Positions 8,715 through 17,845 of a DNA stretch of 64,000 nt are shown in pieces. The stretch's first letter is position 1, and every line of letters starts with the position of its first letter. The position numbers and the translations under genes are program-made. Source of the stretch: Streptomyces sp. I6 (GTDB lineage Bacteria; Actinomycetota; Actinomycetes; Streptomycetales; Streptomycetaceae); NCBI GenBank assembly GCA_003725745.1, contig RHDP01000001.1:3976501-4040500 (forward strand). Reading direction: 5' to 3'. The notes beneath the pieces are model-generated. The model saw only the letters and a program-made list of their open reading frames with translations. It was not told the DNA's origin and searched no databases.

Positions 8715-10994
8715 TCACAGCCGGTTGTGGTGCAGGCGCAAGGCCATGGTTCCTGCTTCGCCGGAGGCGAGCAGGATCGAGGTCGCCACATCACGCGGAT
8801 CCTGCACCGTCTTCAGGGAGCAGACAGGGGAACCGGTCACGATCTGCAGGAGGTGGCGCCCGCTCGCGGCGTCCCAGAGGTGGATGCTTGTCTTCCCTGC
8901 GGCTGCGAGGGCGGTCCGCTCCAGCGGCAGTCGCACCGCGGTGACCGCCCCGAGTTCGCCGTCGCTGCACGTCAGTTGCCGCACCGGTCGTGCTGTCTCG
9001 GTATCCCAGAGCTTCAGGGTGCCGTCCCGCCCGGCCGCCGCGACGAGCAGTCCGCCTTCGTCCGGGGCGATGAACGCCAAGTCGTTGATGATGTCCTGGT
9101 CGCACTTGATGGTTCGTCCGTGCTGCCGGAGCCTGTCGGCGTCCCAGACCCTGACGTTGCCGTCGCTGCCGCCGGATGCGAGAAGGTTCGCGCCGGCGCC
9201 CTGGTAGGTGGCCAGGCACCGGACCGTGAACTGGTGATGGGGGAACCGGGCGACCCGCTCACCCGTGGACGGCTGCCATATGCAGAGCTGGCCGTCGGCA
9301 CTGCCGCTGGCCAGTAGTTCGCCCTCTGCGGAGGGCAGGGTCACCAGCGCATGGACGGGCAGGTGGTGCCCGGTCATCGTCCTGTCGGCCTGCTCGTTGG
9401 TTTCGGGGTCGACGCAGATGATCGTGTTGTCGTTCAGGGCGGCGGCCAGCAGGAGCCGTCCGCGGACGTGCGGCCAGGCGAGCGCGGTGATCTTGTGGCC
9501 CTTGAGAAGCGTGCGCTGTCTGTTGGCCGTCAGGTCCTTCACGATGACGCGGGATGCCCGGGCGGCGGCGAGCAGGTACGGCGGAGACGGGGACAGGGCA
9601 CTGGCGGTGACGTGGTTCCACGCCTTCGGCGGCTGCCCGAAGGTCCGCCGGTCGACGGTCCAACTGCGCACGATGCGGTCGGCCCCACCGGACAGCACAC
9701 GGTCATGGCCGTCACCGGACACACAGGTCATGGCCGTCACCGGCGCGGTATGGGCGGGCAGTACACCATCGATCGGAGTCAGTGAGGGAAGCCGCCAGAG
9801 ACGCAGCGTTCCGTCACCGGCCGCCGAAACCAGAGCCGGCCGCTGCTCGTAGGAGGTGAGCTGCAGAGCGGTGGCGGGCGCTGCATGAACCCCCACGGCA
9901 CCGGCACCCCGGACGTCTGCCAGGTCGCAGAGGGACACCCTGCCGCTTTCATCGGCCACGGCGTACCGGCCAGGCTGGGGCAGGGCCAGCACCGCACGCA
10001 CACGTCCTTCGTGCCGGGAGTGCACGGCCGCCGTCCTGCCGTCCCAGCAGTTCACGGTGTCGCGCTCGGTGAAGAGCAGCCGGCAGCTTCCGTCGGGCAT
10101 CTCGATCCCGCACAAGACGGCCGACCGGTCCTGCAACCGCGGCAGCGGGACGGGGTGCGACAGGAACCGGCCCGGGTCGAACGCCTCGATCGTGCGGTCG
10201 CTGAACGCTGCCAGCAGCAGGGGGAGTCCTCCCTGGGGCCGGTAGAGGGTCAGCGAGCCGACCCAGGTCCGCTGACGGCACACGACGACCTTGCGCACCA
10301 GTCTTCCGTTCGCCGCGTTCACTGCGGCCACGCATCCGTCGGTACCGGCGGAGATGACGAGGCCGCCGTCGAGGGCCACGAGATGGCTGACGGCTCCCGA
10401 GTGCACGCTGAGCGGGACGTGGTCCAGCCTGCCGTCGAGCCGCAGGATCCGCAGGGTGCCGGCGTTGTCGCCGGCGGCGACGGCGATCGCCCTGCCGTCG
10501 GCGTTCTTGACCGTGGCCAGCGACGTCACCTCTTTCGGGCTCGCCGTCCAGGCAGGAGCAGGGCTTGCGCAGTCGCTCCAGAGCGGTGCAACCGGTGCCG
10601 CGCTGATCGAGGGCGGCGGGACCGGTTCGGCGCTCGACCGGGTTGTCGGGGCCGAGGTGTACCGGGCCAGTCGCAGGCTGGACAGCCGGGAGACGGGGTC
10701 CACACCGCGAGCGAACGGTTCGAGCGCGGCCCATGCCCGCAGCCATTCCCTGCGTTCGGAACCGGCGCCACCGGCCGCCAGGAGCCGTCGCACCTCTGAG
10801 CTGCTCTCCCAGGCGAGCAGGGACGGCGGTACGTGCTCGTCGTCCAGGACCTGCCCCTCCGCAGCGTGCTCGGCAAGATGGCGGCGCAGGTACGGATGGG
10901 GGGGAATGCCGGGATCGCTGGGAACCAGATCCGCCAGGGCGGCGGCGATCTGGCGGTGGATCTCGGTATTGCGGCCATCCGCCGTGTCAGACAT
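8715..10994 (-). CDS. WD40 beta-propeller protein paired with caspase-like NTPase
   Basis: A 759-residue protein. Residues ~1-90 form a helical region (IHRQIAAALADLVP, HPYLRRHLAEHAAEGQVLDD) that in related STAND proteins sits between the NTPase and the propeller. About 14 WD-type blades follow to the C-terminus, for example GTLRLWRLPS, GNVRVWDADR and GTLKLWDTET, enough for two seven-bladed propellers. The ATG (10994) lies inside the upstream gene's end (ATGTCTGA, 8-base overlap), so the product is coupled to the caspase-like NTPase. In many relatives the parts are one polypeptide; here they are split. WD40 arrays in such proteins are usually sensor modules. No Shine-Dalgarno is obvious, consistent with coupling. 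Confidence 0.85.
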   Translation of the reverse strand: MSDTADGRNTEIHRQIAAALADLVPSDPGIPPHPYLRRHLAEHAAEGQVLDDEHVPPSLLAWESSSEVRRLLAAGGAGSERREWLRAWAALEPFARGVDPVSRLSSLRLARYTSAPTTRSSAEPVPPPSISAAPVAPLWSDCASPAPAWTASPKEVTSLATVKNADGRAIAVAAGDNAGTLRILRLDGRLDHVPLSVHSGAVSHLVALDGGLVISAGTDGCVAAVNAANGRLVRKVVVCRQRTWVGSLTLYRPQGGLPLLLAAFSDRTIEAFDPGRFLSHPVPLPRLQDRSAVLCGIEMPDGSCRLLFTERDTVNCWDGRTAAVHSRHEGRVRAVLALPQPGRYAVADESGRVSLCDLADVRGAGAVGVHAAPATALQLTSYEQRPALVSAAGDGTLRLWRLPSLTPIDGVLPAHTAPVTAMTCVSGDGHDRVLSGGADRIVRSWTVDRRTFGQPPKAWNHVTASALSPSPPYLLAAARASRVIVKDLTANRQRTLLKGHKITALAWPHVRGRLLLAAALNDNTIICVDPETNEQADRTMTGHHLPVHALVTLPSAEGELLASGSADGQLCIWQPSTGERVARFPHHQFTVRCLATYQGAGANLLASGGSDGNVRVWDADRLRQHGRTIKCDQDIINDLAFIAPDEGGLLVAAAGRDGTLKLWDTETARPVRQLTCSDGELGAVTAVRLPLERTALAAAGKTSIHLWDAASGRHLLQIVTGSPVCSLKTVQDPRDVATSILLASGEAGTMALRLHHNRL

Positions 10995-13098
10995 CGAGCC
11001 CACCCGCGTTCAGCAGGTCCGCGTCGGGGTCGAGCAGCACGTCGGCCAGTTCTTCGTGTGCCGGCCGGTACACCCGCCGGTCGTCTTCGACCGCATGCGC
11101 CAAGTAGCCGCTCAGCCGGCCACCGAGCAGCCTCTCGATCATCCCGTCCCATTGCCGGGCATCCGGCCGGTCGGGGAGGAGGAACACTCCGGCGATGGTC
11201 GGCCACACCTCGCCCCACGGCACTCCCTGCCCCTTCGCGTAGGCGGTTGCCTTGAGCAAGGCCAAGGCGACCTTGGGCGGCAGTCCGTCGTCGCTGACCA
11301 GCTGGAGATCGCGCTGCAGCAGCCCCTGCATCCCCCGTCTGAGTGTGTTTCTGTACCAGTCGTCACTACGGGCCAGGGCCAGGGGGTCTCGAGCGCTGCG
11401 CAGCTGGTCGCCGGCCAGCCGGGCGCCGATGAACGACGGCCACACCGCGTCCACCACCAGCGGCACCACGTCCTTGACCACGTCACTGCTGATCGAGTCG
11501 CCGATCAGTGCTTGCACGTACTGCGCCATGTCCTGTCTGCTGCCGGTGCCGTCCGTGTGCTCCACCTGGGCCCTCGGAAAGGCCGTCCGCAGAGCCCGCA
11601 CCAGGCCCAGGTCATCGGCTTCGGCGCGGAGAGCCTCGTTCGCCGTCCGGCTCCCGCGGACTCCGATGAGCAGCCTGACCGCGGGGGGCGCCCCGCCACC
11701 GGACTCGCCCGGGCGCTGCGCCGGCACCGGCGGACGGCAGAAGGCGGCAAGCGGGGCAAGGACGTCACCGATGATCCGTGCATGCTCCTTGGCCTCGTCC
11801 AGCCCGTCGAGCACGATGGTCACGGTATGGCCGCAGGTGCGTATGTACTCCTGGATCTGCTGCGACCACACAGCCACCCGGTCGTCGGTAGCGCCGACGT
11901 CCCGGGCGGGCACCCCCAGGGCGTCCAGCAGGTGCGCGGCCACCTGGGCGGCATCGAGGTGCCGGGCGAGCACCGCCGCGCTCACGGAATCTTCGGGTGG
12001 AATGGTGGCCTCGGGCGAGACGTCCTCGGCTGCCTTGTACAGCGGGGTCCGGCGGAACACCGGATCGCTCAGGGTCACCGCTCGTGCCAGTACTGCCGAC
12101 TTTCCGCTGCCCGCGCATCCGGTGACCAGCAGCACGCCTCGCGGGGACCGTGGGCCGAGGAAGGAAGCGACCCTGCGGTTGAGGTCCTCACGTCCGCGGA
12201 AGTACCAGTCCGTGTCGCTCTCGTGCGGCCGTCCCGTAGCGCGGTCCAGCCAGTACTCGGCCGACAGCGGTGCCCGCCGCTGCAGTGCGCCGAGCAACTC
12301 GGGCAGGTGAACGTAGCCGGGATTGGGCAGGCACGGAGAAGGCCGGTGGTTGCCGCCCTGGATCAGGTGGTGGAGTTTGAACTTCTTCTCGTCTTCCGCG
12401 CGCAGGCCGAGCGCGTACTGGGCCATGAAGTCCGGCACGCTCAGGTGCGGAGTGGTGATGCCGGCGGTCCGGCGCAGGCGCCTGAGCGCTGCCTGCAGGA
12501 GTGTGGGAAACCGTAAGACTTCGATCTTGGTCTTGAGTCCGCAGGTGACCAGGACGTCGAGCCGGCTCGAGGACTGACGGCTGGTGCGGATCTCCTTGTG
12601 AACCGCTGCCAGATCGGAGGCCATGTTGCCCGCGAAGCACGTGTTCACGATCACGAGGACGTTCTCCACGTGCGAATCCAGCGCCGCGGCCACGATGTCC
12701 GCGGTCCTCACCGCCGTGGCCAGGGGCCGCTTCTCCACCGAGGCCGGTAACCGGAGAAAGTGGGTGTCGGACGACGCGGATATGCCGTGACCGGTGATGA
12801 ACAGCGTCAGAGCATGCCCTCGCATCTCCCTGACGTTCTGCTCACGCAGGAAGTTCTCGACGTCGTCGCGGTGTTTCAGCTCGGGGGGGTCCACCTGGCG
12901 GAAGGCCGGAAGCGGTCCCGGGGTCTGCCACCACTCCCGCACCGCTTCCAGTTGCCGGCCGATGCCTTCTGCGAACTCGTCCGCGTCGTCGTCGTTCTCG
13001 TAGTCGCGGACCGCCATGCTCAGCAGAACGCGCTGTTCTGACAGCCCGTCATGCACCGGTGGGCGATTCTGACGTACTTCACCCCCCGTGTGCCGCAT
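10987..13098 (-). CDS. Caspase-like peptidase fused to STAND-type NTPase
   Basis: About 703 residues (numbering from ATG 13098; a GTG at 13056 is an alternative). Residues 20-240 look like a peptidase C14 domain: RVLLSMAVRDY strand, ITGHG with candidate catalytic His104, and VLVIVNTCFAG with candidate catalytic Cys154. A P-loop follows, GCAGSGKS at 327-334, and a Walker B LDGLDE at 430-435, giving a NACHT/STAND-type ATPase. The C-terminal helical region continues into the WD40 protein encoded by the overlapping next gene. The architecture fits a sensor-activated protease in phage defence or programmed death, which is inference. It is transcribed divergently from the lipase gene. Confidence 0.8.
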   Translation of the reverse strand: MRHTGGEVRQNRPPVHDGLSEQRVLLSMAVRDYENDDDADEFAEGIGRQLEAVREWWQTPGPLPAFRQVDPPELKHRDDVENFLREQNVREMRGHALTLFITGHGISASSDTHFLRLPASVEKRPLATAVRTADIVAAALDSHVENVLVIVNTCFAGNMASDLAAVHKEIRTSRQSSSRLDVLVTCGLKTKIEVLRFPTLLQAALRRLRRTAGITTPHLSVPDFMAQYALGLRAEDEKKFKLHHLIQGGNHRPSPCLPNPGYVHLPELLGALQRRAPLSAEYWLDRATGRPHESDTDWYFRGREDLNRRVASFLGPRSPRGVLLVTGCAGSGKSAVLARAVTLSDPVFRRTPLYKAAEDVSPEATIPPEDSVSAAVLARHLDAAQVAAHLLDALGVPARDVGATDDRVAVWSQQIQEYIRTCGHTVTIVLDGLDEAKEHARIIGDVLAPLAAFCRPPVPAQRPGESGGGAPPAVRLLIGVRGSRTANEALRAEADDLGLVRALRTAFPRAQVEHTDGTGSRQDMAQYVQALIGDSISSDVVKDVVPLVVDAVWPSFIGARLAGDQLRSARDPLALARSDDWYRNTLRRGMQGLLQRDLQLVSDDGLPPKVALALLKATAYAKGQGVPWGEVWPTIAGVFLLPDRPDARQWDGMIERLLGGRLSGYLAHAVEDDRRVYRPAHEELADVLLDPDADLLNAGGLDV

Positions 13099-13116
13099 CT
13101 CATTAGTGTGACAGCC
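13078..13116 (+). promoter_or_regulatory. Compact divergent promoter region, lipase/caspase genes
   Basis: TAGTGT at 13104-13109 matches the streptomycete -10 pattern (TAnnnT). Its expected start point 7-8 nt downstream falls on the lipase ATG at 13117, implying a leaderless mRNA; no Shine-Dalgarno precedes the ATG. The -35 (near 13078-13083, TTCACC) is weak. If the caspase gene starts at 13098 only 18 bases separate the two start codons. Confidence 0.4.
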
Positions 13117-14601
13117 ATGAACCAGTCTTGGGGGGGAACACTTCCCAACCCGTCCCCGCACGCCGAACCCGGACTGACACCGGCCGTCACCCATGACGCG
13201 GTCGTCATCGTCCCCGGGATCATGGGCAGTGAGCTCTACGACACGACGACCGACACCGTCATCTGGGGCTTGTCCCGTGCCGGCTGGCTCGCCAAAGCGT
13301 GGCTCGGCCGGCGAGGCCTCACCCCACTACAGCTCACGCCGGAGGAACTCGCCGGCGACTACGACCGCGTCCAGGCCCCCCGCCTGCTGCAAACCCCGGC
13401 TTGGAGCCCCTTCCTCCGCGGCATCGAGCCCTACCACAGGCTCGTCGAAACCGTCGAGAACACCGTGGCCCACCGCGACGCCGTCCTGACGTTCCCCTAC
13501 GACTGGCGTCTGCCCGTCGCCGCCAACGGACGCCGCCTCGCCCACGCTGCACGCGCCCACCTGCAGCGCTGGCTCGCCCACCCCGCCCACACCGCCGCCC
13601 GACGGCAGGCCGTCGACGAACGCCCCGCCCGCCTGGTCTTCATCGCCCACTCCATGGGCGGCCTCGTCACCCACGCCGCTCTCACCCTCGGCGACGGCAA
13701 CGACCTGCCCGCCGATACCCGCGGTGTCATGACACTCGGAACCCCCTTCCAGGGATCCGTCGTGGCCGCGAACATCCTCAACGCCGTCCAGGGCGGTCCC
13801 CTCCCCCTACCGCACCGACGCCTCGCCGGAGCAGCCGCCACCATGCCGGCCGTCCACGAACTCCTCCCCCGCTTCCGCTGCCTCGAAGACGCCCTCGACG
13901 TCCGCGAACTGAACCCCTCGGACGTCGCCGACCTCGGCGGCGACAAGGACCTGGCCAAGGCGGCCGCGGACTTCTTCGCCGGCCTCTACCAGACCCCGCT
14001 GCCCCACCACCGGCCCGTTGTCGGCATCCGCCAAAACACCGTCCAGTCCATGAAGCTCGTCGACGGAGTCGTCCACGCGTCCGAGTACTGCTTCCGTACC
14101 GACACCGACGGAACGGTCAAACGCGACCCCGACGGCGCACCGCGCCGCTATCAGGTCTGGGGAGACGGCACCGTCCACCGCGAATCAGCCTCGCTCACCC
14201 GCCGTGCCATCCCGGTCTTCGCCCAGCACGGCGCCATCGCCAACGGCCGCGAAGCATGCCGCATAGTGAGCGACTTCCTCCTCGAGGACGACCACCTCGG
14301 CCCCGACCAGGCCGAAGACGGCATCGGCCTCAACGTCCCCGACTACGTCGCCCCCGACGAGTCGTGGGACTGCGCCATCAGCGGCACCGACGACCCCTCC
14401 CAGGTCGAGGTCACGATCGCGGCCACGGAAGGCGACTGGCACAAGAACGTCCGGTTCGAGGCCATCGACGACGACGGACTCGGCGCGAAGATCACCCTGC
14501 CGGACACCGGCCTGTACCGGATCACGGCCAGAACCGACTACGGACCGGTCGTCACCCAACTCGTCTTCAGCGCGGCCGACCGGGACAGCGACGACACCTG
14601 A
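13117..14601 (+). CDS. LCAT-family lipase/acyltransferase
   Basis: A 494-residue alpha/beta hydrolase of the lecithin:cholesterol acyltransferase type. It has VVIVPGIMGSELYD (oxyanion region), TFPYDWR, the nucleophile elbow FIAHSMGG with Ser179, GDGTVH with Asp350, and AQHGAIAN with His371, a complete Ser-Asp-His triad. No signal peptide is seen, so it should be cytoplasmic. Residues ~415-494 form an extra beta-rich tail (SQVEVTIAATEGDW... GLYRITARTDYG). It is divergent from, and almost abuts, the caspase-NTPase/WD40 pair, suggesting a shared module in which the lipase may attack membranes. That role is inferred. Confidence 0.82.
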   Translation: MNQSWGGTLPNPSPHAEPGLTPAVTHDAVVIVPGIMGSELYDTTTDTVIWGLSRAGWLAKAWLGRRGLTPLQLTPEELAGDYDRVQAPRLLQTPAWSPFLRGIEPYHRLVETVENTVAHRDAVLTFPYDWRLPVAANGRRLAHAARAHLQRWLAHPAHTAARRQAVDERPARLVFIAHSMGGLVTHAALTLGDGNDLPADTRGVMTLGTPFQGSVVAANILNAVQGGPLPLPHRRLAGAAATMPAVHELLPRFRCLEDALDVRELNPSDVADLGGDKDLAKAAADFFAGLYQTPLPHHRPVVGIRQNTVQSMKLVDGVVHASEYCFRTDTDGTVKRDPDGAPRRYQVWGDGTVHRESASLTRRAIPVFAQHGAIANGREACRIVSDFLLEDDHLGPDQAEDGIGLNVPDYVAPDESWDCAISGTDDPSQVEVTIAATEGDWHKNVRFEAIDDDGLGAKITLPDTGLYRITARTDYGPVVTQLVFSAADRDSDDT

Positions 14602-14621
14602 CGCCCCGGATCCCGAGAACA

Positions 14622-14675
14622 CACTGCCCGTCGCCCCTTGCGGGAGGCGCCGGCCTCAGGGGGCGACGGGCAGTG
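14622..14675. terminator. Bidirectional terminator between lipase gene and nadE
   Basis: A perfect 16-bp inverted repeat, CACTGCCCGTCGCCCC at 14622-14637 and its complement at 14660-14675. The right arm is the last coding stretch of nadE, so the convergent genes share one large hairpin. Confidence 0.85.
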
Positions 14676-15486
14676 CGCGCTTGTGGCCGGTGGCCCGGTA
14701 GCGGCGGACGATCGTCTCGAAGGCACGCTCGTCCACCGGCTTGCCCTCCAGGAAGTCGTCGATGTCGTCGTAGGTGACCCCGAGCGCGTCCTCGTCCGCC
14801 TTGCCCGGGTCGAGAGTCTCCAGGTCGGCCGTCGGGGTCTTCCACACCAACGCGGCGGGTGCACCCAGCGTGTCGGCGACGGCGCGCACCCGGCGCTTGG
14901 TCAGGCCGGTCAGCGGCACCAGGTCCGCGGCGCCGTCGCCGAACTTGGTGAAGAAGCCGGAGACCGCCTCGGCGGCGTGGTCGGTGCCGACGACCAGGCC
15001 GTCGTGCGCGCCCGCCACCGCGTACTGGGCGATCATGCGCTGCCGGGCCTTGATGTTGCCGAGCACGAAGTCCCGGTGGTGGGCGTCGCGGAAGCTCACG
15101 CCCGGGGCCGGCAAGGCGGCGAGTGCGGCGTCGCTCGCGGGCCCGACGTCCACGGTCAGCACGTGGTCGGCCCGGATGAAGGCCAGCGCGAGCCGCGCGT
15201 CGTGCTCGTCCGCCTGCACCCCGTACGGCAGGCGCATGGCGTAGAACCGCGCTTCGTGCCCGGCCGCCCGTACGCGTTCCACCGCGAGCTGGCACAGCCG
15301 GCCGGTGGTGGTGGAGTCGATGCCGCCGCTGATGCCGAGCACCAGGGAACGCAGGCCGGTGGAGGTCAGACGGTCGGCGAGGAAGGCCACCCGGCGCTCG
15401 ATCTCGTGCCCGGCCTCGAAGGTCTCGGCGACCTGGAGTTCCCGGGCTATCTCCTGTTGCAGGGCGATGGACGCCGGCTCGCTCAC
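14656..15486 (-). CDS. nadE: Ammonia-dependent NAD+ synthetase
   Basis: NadE amidates nicotinic acid adenine dinucleotide to NAD+ using ATP and ammonia. The 276-residue protein has the ATP-pyrophosphatase loop LGISGGIDSTTTGRL, the GTDHAAEAVSGFFTKFGDGA motif, and the C-terminal KPVDERAFETIVRRYRATGHKR. It lacks a glutaminase domain, so it is the single-domain form. GTG 15486 is preceded by AAGGAG with good spacing. Its 3' end forms part of a convergent terminator. Confidence 0.96.
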   Translation of the reverse strand: MSEPASIALQQEIARELQVAETFEAGHEIERRVAFLADRLTSTGLRSLVLGISGGIDSTTTGRLCQLAVERVRAAGHEARFYAMRLPYGVQADEHDARLALAFIRADHVLTVDVGPASDAALAALPAPGVSFRDAHHRDFVLGNIKARQRMIAQYAVAGAHDGLVVGTDHAAEAVSGFFTKFGDGAADLVPLTGLTKRRVRAVADTLGAPAALVWKTPTADLETLDPGKADEDALGVTYDDIDDFLEGKPVDERAFETIVRRYRATGHKRALPVAP

Positions 15487-15803
15487 GTCTGCTCCTTGCT
15501 CCGATGGGCGGTCTGCCGCTGTCGCGCTCACCCTAGCCGGTGGCGCAAAAGGGCTTCTTCGCAGGTCAGGCGGACCCGTGAGGTGCCCGTGGCGGGCGGG
15601 GCAGCCCGCCGGACCCATGCGGTCTCGTGCCGGAGGGGTCCCGCGGAGAGCGAGCCCGGGCGGGACGGCCCGCGGCCGAACGCCCCACAGCCGGCGCACC
15701 GGCCTGCGGACGACGCCCATGGGCGGGTCCGACTCGCCGGAGCCGGCCCGGCGGCCGAACATGGAGGGACAGCGCAGCCGGGGGCTCTCGGCGGGAGGCG
15801 CCA

Positions 15804-17629
15804 GTGGTGGACACCGAGGTACTGATCGTTGGTGCCGGGCCGGTGGGACTGACCGCGGCCGCGGAGCTGCGGCGGCACGGAGCCCACTGCCGCATCATCG
15901 ACCGGCTTCCGGCCCGGCTCCCGTACGCCAAGGCCGTGGGGATCCAGCCGCGGACCCTGGAGATCTGGGACCGGATGGGCATGGTCCGCGAAGCCCTGGA
16001 CGTCGCCGTGCCGATGCGCGGCCAGCTGCTGTACGCCGACGGTGCCGAGCGGGGACGCATCGATCTCCGGCTTCCGCCGGACGTCCCTTACGGGTTCGCG
16101 GCGCTGCCGCAGTACGAGACCGAGCGCGTCATCGAGGAGCACCTCGCCCGGTTCGGCACCTGGATCGAGCGCGCCACGGAGCTGGTCTCGTTCAGGCAGG
16201 ACAAGGACGGGGTCCTCAGCAGGATCGCCACGGTGGACGGCAGTGAGGAGGAGGTCCGGTCCCACTTCCTCGTCGGCTGCGACGGGGCCCACAGCGTCGT
16301 CCGCAAGACGCTCGGGCTCACCTTCGAGGGCGCCGCCTTCCCCGAGGAGTACATGCTCGCGGACGTCGAGGTCGACTGGAGTCTGCCGCCGGGATACGGC
16401 GTCCGCGCCGTTCACCATGGCGATGACGGAACCGTCGACGACCTGCTCGTCTGCATCCCGCTGCCCGGGCGCGGCCGCTATCGGGTGTCCATGCTCGTCC
16501 CGCCGGAACTCTCCGTCGCCCGCCGGCCCGCGGGGGAGCGGGGCTCCCGCAGCGGTGTCGCGCACGGGCTGGAGACCGGGCGGCGGGCGCCCGGTATCGA
16601 GCACATCCAGGCCGTCCTCGACCGGCTCTCCCCGGAACCCACCACGGCTTCGGCCATGCGCTGGTCCTCCGTGTTCCGGATCAGCCACCGCCTGGTGAGC
16701 AAGTACGCGGACGGGAGGGTCTTCATCGCCGGGGACGCCGCGCACATCCACCCGCCGACCGGCGCCCAGGGGATGAACACCGGAATCCAGGACGCCTGCA
16801 ACCTCGCGTGGAAACTGGCTCTCACCGTGCGGGGTGCGGCGCACCCCCGCCTTCTGGACAGCTATGACGCCGAGCGCCGTCCCGTCGGTGAGGAGGTCGT
16901 CGAGCGCACTGTCCGGCACGCCGCCCAGGGCGTCCAGGCCGATTCCGGCGACTTGACGACCGTCGTGCTGCGTGAGGCCCAGCTGCTCGTCGCCTATCCG
17001 GACAGCCCCGTCGTCGGCCCGGCCACGCCGGGTCTGGAGGGTCCCGGCCCCGGTGACCGGGCGCCCGACTGCGGCGGTCTCACCGGGGGCATCGCCGCCC
17101 TGCCCTCCGGCTGTACGACCTGCTGCGCGACCGGGGCCATGTGCTGCTGCTCCACGCCGACTCGGCCGCAGCGCTGGGCGTGTGCGCCGAGGTCGCCACC
17201 GCGCTCCGCCATCTGACGGACGGGCAGCTGACCGCCCTGGTGCTCCTCGCCCCGGACGCGGGCACGTGCACGGGTGCGGGCACGGGGGCTGCTACGGGAA
17301 CGGACGCCGGCAGGGCCACGGGTACGGGGACGGGCGCCCGTACGGAAGGCACGGGCGCGAACGGAGGCACGGCCGTCGCATGGGGGGCGGCCGGCGGCGG
17401 CAAAGGGGACATCACGGAGAGCGTGGGCTACGCGACGGACACGGACGGCCGGCACCTGCCCGCCTTCCTCGACAGCCGAGGCGAGTTCGCCCGTGTCTAC
17501 CGTTCCACGGGCCCTGCCGCCTTCGTCGTACGGCCGGACGGCCATCTGGCCGCGCGCGTGGCGCCGCTGACCGGTGCCGCCAGCGTGGCCGCGCTGTCCG
17601 AGGAGCTGGCGCGGGTCTTCCGGCTGTAG
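15804..17629 (+). CDS. FAD-dependent aromatic-ring monooxygenase (frameshifted as given)
   Basis: A class A flavoprotein hydroxylase. N-terminal EVLIVGAGPVGLTAAAEL (FAD dinucleotide fold), a central FLVGCDGAHSVVR (DG motif), and FIAGDAAHIHPPTGAQGMNT (GD motif) are all present. The frame breaks near 17103, and a C-terminal thioredoxin-like domain resumes as LLLHADSAAALGVCAEV; one extra C at 17103-17105 restores a ~608-residue protein. The C-terminal domain contains a Gly/Thr/Ala low-complexity insert (about 17263-17390) built from GGGCACGG-like repeats. GTG 15804 follows GGAGG at 15795-15799. Such enzymes act in polyketide or aromatic catabolic pathways, but no pathway genes adjoin it. Confidence 0.85.
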
Positions 17630-17845
17630 ACGACGATCTCCGCGCCGGGTACCGCATCCCGACCCGGCGACCGTCCGCGCCTGCCCCGGCCCGTCCGCTC
17701 GCCGCCGCAGCGGGCAGGTGCGGCCGAGGCTGCACGGAGACGGGGTGCCCCCGCCGGGGCCGGGAAGCCCGACACGGTCGGTCGCCCGGATGCGATGGCC
17801 CTGACACCGCCGGGCGCTTCGCCCGGCCCGGGGCCGCAGGCGGGA

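Noticed and set aside
6412-14655. Duplicate of the tRNA-Tyr 3' end as an attR site
   Set aside because: No second copy of the GGTTCGAATCC-type 3' segment was seen up to nadE.
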